Shown here: positions 37,088 to 41,810 of the stretch, in pieces
Layout of the letters: each line of letters begins with the position of its first letter
Position numbering within the stretch: the stretch's first letter is position 1
Origin: an uncultured Fidelibacterota bacterium
Lineage (GTDB): Bacteria; Fidelibacterota; Marinisomatia; Marinisomatales; TCS55
DNA length: 41,810 bases
Direction of reading: 5' to 3'
NCBI GenBank assembly: GCA_913049685.1
Contig: CAJWZD010000016.1
Span: 1-41,810, forward strand
The notes under the pieces: model-generated
What the model was told of the DNA's origin: nothing
Databases searched by the model: none
Seen by the model: the letters and a program-made list of their open reading frames with translations, nothing else
Position numbers and translations under genes: made by a program

Positions 37088-38454
37088 TCTAAAGCTTCAG
37101 TAATTGAAAGAATGAGAAACTTTTCTTGAGAAGGAATAATTGACTTAAAGTCTAAATAGAAATTATTATTTTTAATAAAACCAACAACAGGTTGTTTTGC
37201 ATTTCTGAAGCGTGAAGATATTGTAGAGGCTGAATATTTTTTTGAAGTAATTCTAAATGCAACAGATTCAAACTTAACTGAGGGCAAAGTACCGCTTCCA
37301 GCTTCAACAAGAGTTTCATCTAAAGAAATTTTATAATCTTTAAAGATTTTAGGAGGAATTAATCTAAAAACTTTTTCAGCCCTCATTTGAATTTTTTTTC
37401 TACTTGACATTAAAAGTGAAAGCGTCAAGTTGTCTTTTATCGATTCTTTTTGCGTTGAGCGCAATGTCTCTTCAAGCAAGCTTATAGTCCACTTATCACA
37501 CCTTACCGTACGTGCAATTGGATTATTTTTAATTTTTTGAATTAATGGTTTTTTACCAACAATAATTCCACTTTGAGGTCCACCAAGTAGCTTATCGCCA
37601 GAGAAAGTAGTAACTGAGGACCCTTTCTTTACAACATCTTCTACAATGATATTTGTAGGAATCCCTTGTTTAGAAAGATTTAGGACTTCACCACAGCCCA
37701 AATCAGTCATTACCAGCACTCTTTTTTTCTTCCCTAGGGTAACAAGCTCTTCTATCTTAACCTCTTTTGTAAATCCAGATATTATATAGTTTGAAGTATG
37801 CACCCATAGTATTGCACCAGTGTTTTTATTTATTGCATTTTCATAATCACTAATATGAGTCCTATTTGTAGTTCCAACTTCGACAAGTCTACATCCGCTC
37901 TTTGCAATCATATCTGGAATTCTAAATGAACCACCTATTTCAACTAATTGACCTCTTGAGACAATAACCTCTTTTCCTTCAGCTATAGTATTTAAAGATA
38001 ATAATACAGCAGCAGCATTATTGTTTACAATTATTGCATCATCAGCTCCAGTTATTGATGAAATAAGTTTTGCTATATGACTTTGCCTTTGACCTCTTTT
38101 ACCGGTATCAAGATTAAATTCTAAATTGACATACCCATTCAGTTTTTTAGCTACCTTATTTATAATTTTCTTGCTTTGAGGAGATCGTCCTAGACCGGTA
38201 TGCAGGACAATTCCAGTTGCATTAATAACAGGCCTAATGCTTGATTGAGATAAAAGAGGTATTTTTGATAAAATATCTTTAATAATCTTGCTTCGATTTA
38301 GAGCTATGTTATTACCAGCAGCAATTTTTCTAACGTGATTTAATTCTTCTTTAACTAAGAGTTTAATATAACGTTTATTGTGGTAGTCTTTTTTCTCAAC
38401 AAGCTGCATTATTTGACTTACTGAGGGTATATTTGATAGATTTTTATTCATCAT
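37084..38454 (-). CDS. selA: L-seryl-tRNA(Sec) selenium transferase SelA
   Basis: A 456-residue PLP enzyme that converts Ser-tRNA(Sec) to Sec-tRNA(Sec) using selenophosphate. The PLP lysine is Lys288 in TFSGDKLLGGPQSG; the N-terminal domain (SNIPSVSQIMQLVEKKDY) and NATGIVLHTGLGRSP are typical. It is followed directly by selB with a four-base overlap. selD and the tRNA-Sec gene are not in the window. Confidence 0.95.
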   Translation of the reverse strand: MMNKNLSNIPSVSQIMQLVEKKDYHNKRYIKLLVKEELNHVRKIAAGNNIALNRSKIIKDILSKIPLLSQSSIRPVINATGIVLHTGLGRSPQSKKIINKVAKKLNGYVNLEFNLDTGKRGQRQSHIAKLISSITGADDAIIVNNNAAAVLLSLNTIAEGKEVIVSRGQLVEIGGSFRIPDMIAKSGCRLVEVGTTNRTHISDYENAINKNTGAILWVHTSNYIISGFTKEVKIEELVTLGKKKRVLVMTDLGCGEVLNLSKQGIPTNIIVEDVVKKGSSVTTFSGDKLLGGPQSGIIVGKKPLIQKIKNNPIARTVRCDKWTISLLEETLRSTQKESIKDNLTLSLLMSSRKKIQMRAEKVFRLIPPKIFKDYKISLDETLVEAGSGTLPSVKFESVAFRITSKKYSASTISSRFRNAKQPVVGFIKNNNFYLDFKSIIPSQEKFLILSITEALD

Positions 38455-38470
38455 TTAAATAATATTGTAA

Positions 38471-39634
38471 TTATCTCAAGCTTGCTCGATACATCATTAA
38501 GGCAAATGCTGCGCCAGGTAATAATAGTAAACCCATAAATGGGAAAACTGCAGAAACTCCAAAATTTACCGCAACAATTCCACTCAGCCCTGCAGCAAAA
38601 GAACCAATTCCAAAACTTATAAAGAAGCCTAAACCATATATGAAGCCACGATTCGTATTGTCAGTAAATTCAGAAACTAGCGTATTCCCAATTGGTTGAT
38701 TACTAAAATATACAATACCAAGCATAATACTAAAAAGCATCAAGGAAAAATTTGCCGCATTCCCAACAAGAAAAAAAATTGGTATATTTATAATGATAAT
38801 TGTCATAAAGGCCAAATTTTTATCGAATCTATTTCCAATTTTTCCTCCAATTAAAGATCCTATCATACCTGCAAAAAATACTATTGTTGGAAATAATCCT
38901 GCTTTAAGATTTTCAGAAATTACAGGTAAAAACTCATTTGTATTTGTTGATAAATGAATAGGCATAAAAGTAGTAAATCCATAGTATGCCATCCCCAAAA
39001 ATGAATTAGTAATAAAATAATATACCAATGCAGGTATATTTGTTTTAACCTTTGAATTATTATCTATTTTACTTTTCATTTGCGAACTGGATGAAATTGA
39101 TAAATAGGTTATAGCGAACAATATTATATTTAGTAATCCTAAAAATAGATATGAATATCTCCATGAAAATAAGCCCGCAATTAAAACTGCTGATAGAGGG
39201 CCTAATGCAGATCCCATTGAACCAAACATGCCATGAACAGCCATTCCTCTAGAAACATTTGATATTCGCTGTGAAATCAATGTTAAACCTGTTGGGTGAT
39301 AGATACTGCAAAATAGACCCATAAAGCTTAAACCTAAAACCAGGCTAAAGAAATTTTGACTGGATACAACTATCAAGGCTGAGATAGCTGATCCAAATTG
39401 ATATATCATCAAAAGTCTCTTTTTTCCTAGATATCTATCTATCCAGCCTGCTGGGATAGCTCCAAGACCAAAAAAAAGAGCGCTAATAGAAACGGCAAAG
39501 CCTAACGCGTCGATTCCAACATTGAATTCATCCCGAATTAGCGGAATTAAACTTGGAAGAGTCAGCATCAGTGAATGCACCAACAGATGGCTAGCGCCAG
39601 TGATAGCTATTATTTTTTTTTCATTATTTGTCAT
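38471..39634 (-). CDS. MFS transporter
   Basis: A 387-residue membrane protein with about 12 hydrophobic helices and the motif WIDRYLGKKRLLM (the MFS loop 2-3 region). The ligand is unknown; similarity to fosmidomycin-resistance or sugar-efflux type carriers is only general. The ATG sits three bases after the T-run of the rplS terminator and lacks a clear ribosome binding site, which is unusual. It lies 16 bases before selA, so the two are probably cotranscribed. Confidence 0.85.
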   Translation of the reverse strand: MTNNEKKIIAITGASHLLVHSLMLTLPSLIPLIRDEFNVGIDALGFAVSISALFFGLGAIPAGWIDRYLGKKRLLMIYQFGSAISALIVVSSQNFFSLVLGLSFMGLFCSIYHPTGLTLISQRISNVSRGMAVHGMFGSMGSALGPLSAVLIAGLFSWRYSYLFLGLLNIILFAITYLSISSSSQMKSKIDNNSKVKTNIPALVYYFITNSFLGMAYYGFTTFMPIHLSTNTNEFLPVISENLKAGLFPTIVFFAGMIGSLIGGKIGNRFDKNLAFMTIIIINIPIFFLVGNAANFSLMLFSIMLGIVYFSNQPIGNTLVSEFTDNTNRGFIYGLGFFISFGIGSFAAGLSGIVAVNFGVSAVFPFMGLLLLPGAAFALMMYRASLR

Positions 39635-39636
39635 AT

Positions 39637-39673
39637 AAACAAAAAGCCCTCAATGCCAGAGAGCAATGAGGGC
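39637..39673 (-). terminator. Strong intrinsic terminator after rplS
   Basis: Minus-strand stem GCCCTCATTGC (39673-39663) pairs with GCATTGAGGGC (39656-39646), with one mismatch and a six-base loop, followed by TTTTTGTTT. It ends the rpsP-rplS operon and stands directly before the MFS gene start. Confidence 0.92.
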
Positions 39674-39695
39674 AAATATCATACTTTAATTTTAT

Positions 39696-40040
39696 TTATC
39701 TTTTTTCTTCAATTCGCATAGCCCTTGCACCAGTCAGTTTTCTCATATAGTTTAGTTTGGCTCTACGAACTTTACCCTTTCTTTTAACCTCTATTTTGCT
39801 AATCATTGGAGAATGTAAAGGGAAAATTCTTTCAACTCCAATACCACCCGAAATCTTTCTCATTGTAAATGTTGCAGAGATATCGCTACCCTTCTTTGAA
39901 ATGACTAGTCCTTCAAATTTTTGCAATCTTTCTTTACCGCCTTCAACAACCCTTACATCTACTGATATTGAGTCACCAGAAGAAAATTCAGGTAAATCTT
40001 TTTTTAATTGATGATCTATGATCGGTTTAATCTTATTCAT
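39696..40040 (-). CDS. rplS: Ribosomal protein bL19
   Basis: A 114-residue ribosomal protein. [20 protein letters not shown] and [12 protein letters not shown], then [19 protein letters not shown] and [14 protein letters not shown], match bL19 along its full length. A GGAG seven bases before the ATG is present. It is last in the rpsP-khpA-rimM-trmD-rplS order, before a strong terminator. Confidence 0.98.
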   Translation of the reverse strand: MNKIKPIIDHQLKKDLPEFSSGDSISVDVRVVEGGKERLQKFEGLVISKKGSDISATFTMRKISGGIGVERIFPLHSPMISKIEVKRKGKVRRAKLNYMRKLTGARAMRIEEKR

Positions 40041-40044
40041 CTTT

Positions 40045-40758
40045 TTACTCCGATTTATTATTTAAATATTTTTTCCAAATGTCAGGGCGTTTTAATTTTG
40101 TAGTCTCAATTTGAACTTTTTTCTTCCAACTCCTGATCCTCTCATGATTTCCAGATAATAAAACTTCAGGAACATTCATACCCCGAATCTCTCTTGGCTG
40201 CGTATAATGAGGAGAATCTAAAAGTCCAGATGAAAAAGTATCTGTTTTTGAGGAATTTATATCATTCAGAACGCCAGGTAATAATCTCACGATGCTATCA
40301 ACAATCATTAGTGCTGGAATCTCCCCGCATGAAAGAACAAAGTCACCCATAGAATATTCATGAGTAACATACTTATCGATAACACGTTGATCAACACCCT
40401 TATAATGACCACAAATAATAACAATTTTTTCTATATCCATAGTTTCTTCAGCATCGCTTTGCGTCCATAGAGCGCCTTGGGGAGATGGATATAAAATTCT
40501 CATTCCATCTTCTCCGCAAAATTTATCTATAACAAAATCTATAGCTTTAAATAAAGGCTCAGCCATCATAACCATGCCAGGACCTCCTCCAAATGGCGTA
40601 TCATCAATTTGCTGATAACTGCCCTTAGAAAAATCTCTTGGGTTTACAATGTGAATATCAAGAATCCCATTAGTAACAGCTTTTCTGATCATTGAATTTT
40701 CAATCACAGATTCTATCATATTTGGAACTGGAGAAATAATTGCTATTTTCTGCTTCAA
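40045..40758 (-). CDS. trmD: tRNA (guanine37-N1)-methyltransferase TrmD
   Basis: A 237-residue SPOUT methyltransferase that methylates G37 of tRNAs to prevent frameshifts. [36 protein letters not shown] and [16 protein letters not shown], then [21 protein letters not shown] are all characteristic. It starts at TTG 40758, which overlaps the rimM TGA in a TTGA; no better ATG lies nearby. Confidence 0.97.
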   Translation of the reverse strand: MKQKIAIISPVPNMIESVIENSMIRKAVTNGILDIHIVNPRDFSKGSYQQIDDTPFGGGPGMVMMAEPLFKAIDFVIDKFCGEDGMRILYPSPQGALWTQSDAEETMDIEKIVIICGHYKGVDQRVIDKYVTHEYSMGDFVLSCGEIPALMIVDSIVRLLPGVLNDINSSKTDTFSSGLLDSPHYTQPREIRGMNVPEVLLSGNHERIRSWKKKVQIETTKLKRPDIWKKYLNNKSE

Positions 40759-41255
40759 TTCAATAATCCTTCAACAGGTGTGATGCATATAGCTTTATCT
40801 GATATATTAACTGAATGAATAAATTCAGAAACAACAGGTATTAAAACCTCTTTTTCGTTATTAGAAATGACATAAACCTCATGATTGGGCAAACTAATCA
40901 TTTCTACTAATTTACCTATATAATCGCCAGATATAGTGACAACTGAAGAACCCAAAAGTTCTGGGGATATTAAGTTGATAGGGTCCTTATCAGTTATAGA
41001 AGCAAAAATAGTTTTTCCAATCATACTTTCAGCTTCACGTCGAGAGTCAAAACCCTCAAAAAGGAATTGAGGTTTTTTTTCAGAACCATATTTATTTGCC
41101 AGCTTAATATCACTGGCAAAATTTTCATCAAACCCTATAAAAAGATCTTTATCAACATATTCATCAAATTGACGAATTAATGGCTTTACACCAACGGCAC
41201 CTTTTAAGCCAGAAGCTTTAGTAATTTTTGCTATAGCAAAAAGCTTAGTCTTCAT
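40755..41255 (-). CDS. rimM: Ribosome maturation factor RimM
   Basis: A 166-residue protein that assists 30S maturation. The N-terminal RimM domain starts IAKITKASGLKGAVGVKP, and the C-terminal PRC-barrel contains LVEMISLPNHEVYVI and VLIPVVSEFI. It overlaps khpA by 11 bases and trmD by four. Confidence 0.95.
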   Translation of the reverse strand: MKTKLFAIAKITKASGLKGAVGVKPLIRQFDEYVDKDLFIGFDENFASDIKLANKYGSEKKPQFLFEGFDSRREAESMIGKTIFASITDKDPINLISPELLGSSVVTISGDYIGKLVEMISLPNHEVYVISNNEKEVLIPVVSEFIHSVNISDKAICITPVEGLLN

Positions 41256-41490
41256 TTACATCGATTACTTCTAAGCGAGCTCTTTTACCACCCTCTTTGG
41301 CGTTTATAGCGAACAGGATAGTGCGAAGCGCAGAAACATTTCTGCCTTTTTTACCAATAACCTTGCCATAATCTCCATCACCAACTGTCAATTCATAAAT
41401 TATTGTTTGATCAGACTCTACCGCCTCAACATTTACTTCATCAGGTTTATCAACTAACATTTTTACTACTGTTTCTATAAGTGACTGCAT
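41245..41490 (-). CDS. khpA: KhpA (YlqC-type) KH-domain RNA-binding protein
   Basis: An 81-residue single KH domain. The GXXG loop is in VIGKKGRNVSALR. It binds RNA and works with KhpB in other bacteria. AAGGAG precedes the ATG by seven bases. It is 28 bases after the rpsP reading frame and overlaps rimM by 11. Confidence 0.93.
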   Translation of the reverse strand: MQSLIETVVKMLVDKPDEVNVEAVESDQTIIYELTVGDGDYGKVIGKKGRNVSALRTILFAINAKEGGKRARLEVIDVNED

Positions 41491-41518
41491 AATTAATCTC
41501 CTTCGGTGTTATTATTGT

Positions 41519-41810
41519 TTATTTAGTATCATCTTTTACTTCAATTTCTTCTTCAGCTGGAGTTTCTTCCTCTTTAGGAGCTTCTTCCTCTGCAGGAGTT
41601 TCTTCCTCTGCTGGAGCTTCTTCCTCTTTGGGAGCTTCTTCCTCTGCTGGAGTTTCTTCCTCTTTAGGAGCTTCTTCCTCTGCTGGAGCTTCTTCCTCTT
41701 TAGGCGCTTCTTCCTCTTTAGGAGCTTCTTCCTCTGCAGGAGTTTCTTCCTCTTTGGGAGCTTCTTCCTCTTTAGGAGCTTCTTCCTCTGCAGGAGTTTC
41801 TTCCTCTTTG
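41519..41810 (-). CDS. rpsP: Probable bS16 C-terminal acidic tail (5' end outside window)
   Basis: Only the last 96 codons are visible, open to the right edge. They encode repeats of the hexapeptide (A/T)P(K/A)EEE, ending EIEVKDDTK. The core of the protein is outside the window. The call as ribosomal protein bS16 rests on the conserved order rpsP-khpA-rimM-trmD-rplS and on acidic extensions known in bS16 of FCB-group bacteria. A different acidic protein in this slot remains possible. Confidence 0.65.
   Translation of the reverse strand, partial: KEEETPAEEEAPKEEEAPKEEETPAEEEAPKEEEAPKEEEAPAEEEAPKEEETPAEEEAPKEEEAPAEEETPAEEEAPKEEETPAEEEIEVKDDTK
41546..41810 (-). repeat. 18-base tandem repeat encoding (A/T)P(K/A)EEE
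   Basis: Fourteen full 18-base units and a partial one, running to the window edge. Units encode APKEEE (seven), TPAEEE (five) and APAEEE (two). Identity between copies is high, with changes mainly at the residue-3 codon (K or A). The array may be longer outside the window and is prone to length change. Confidence 0.9.

Noticed and set aside
41546-41810. Possible CRISPR array in the tandem repeats at the right edge
   Set aside because: Units are contiguous 18-base coding repeats without spacers and keep one open reading frame.

Overview
The window is AT-rich (the giant gene is visibly richer in GC than the rest) and gene-dense, with almost every gene on the minus strand. The gene set suggests a free-living Gram-negative bacterium of the FCB group, most likely Candidatus Marinimicrobia (SAR406) or a close relative. 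Supporting signs are a secreted giant protein with a C-terminal 'YPNPFNP'-type sorting domain, a PorV/PorQ-like outer-membrane protein, a batABCDE operon, TatA, Lnt and a HtrA protease. The taxon is an inference from gene content; no rRNA is present.

Layout, left to right. (1) 1-7.9 kb: a truncated HAD phosphatase (phosphoglycolate phosphatase-like) and a 2,342-residue secreted modular repeat protein with its own candidate promoter. (2) 7.9-10.2 kb: a terminator, tRNA-Gly(GCC), and a three-gene redox cassette (MauE/DoxX-like membrane protein, rhodanese, UshA-like lipoprotein). The UshA-like gene contains an in-frame TGA followed by a SECIS-like hairpin, so the naive reading frame is truncated; the real product is a selenoprotein of 378 residues. 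(3) 10.2-14.3 kb: YciH/SUI1, a Pycsar-effector-like membrane protein, tRNA-Ala(GGC), a DPP IV-type S9 peptidase and a family 5 uracil-DNA glycosylase. (4) 14.4-16.3 kb: a PpiD/SurA-like foldase, the only plus-strand gene. (5) 16.3-21.8 kb: batA-batB-batC-batD-batE plus a SPOR-domain gene, all overlapping by 1 to 4 bases.

(6) 21.9-34.1 kb: a very tight housekeeping run read right to left: yicC, gmk, rpoZ, udgA, dnaB, relA/spoT, ruvX, lnt, a DUF5683-like gene, ecfT/cbiQ-like, truA, htrA, psd, a DUF4321-like gene and tatA. (7) 34.2-39.6 kb: a PorV/PorQ-like gene, selB, selA and an MFS transporter. (8) 39.7-41.8 kb: the classic rplS-trmD-rimM-khpA-rpsP ribosomal operon, ended by a strong terminator. 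Its rpsP reading frame is cut by the window edge and carries an acidic hexapeptide-repeat tail.

The parts that tie together best are selA/selB and the selenoprotein 25 kb away: the window holds both the selenocysteine insertion machinery (without selD or tRNA-Sec) and one of its targets. The target sits in an operon of thiol/sulfur-redox genes, and its metallophosphoesterase metal ligands look degenerate. This is the most interesting system in the window. No mobile elements, CRISPR arrays, rRNA or origin were seen, and no gene-free stretch exceeds 300 bases.
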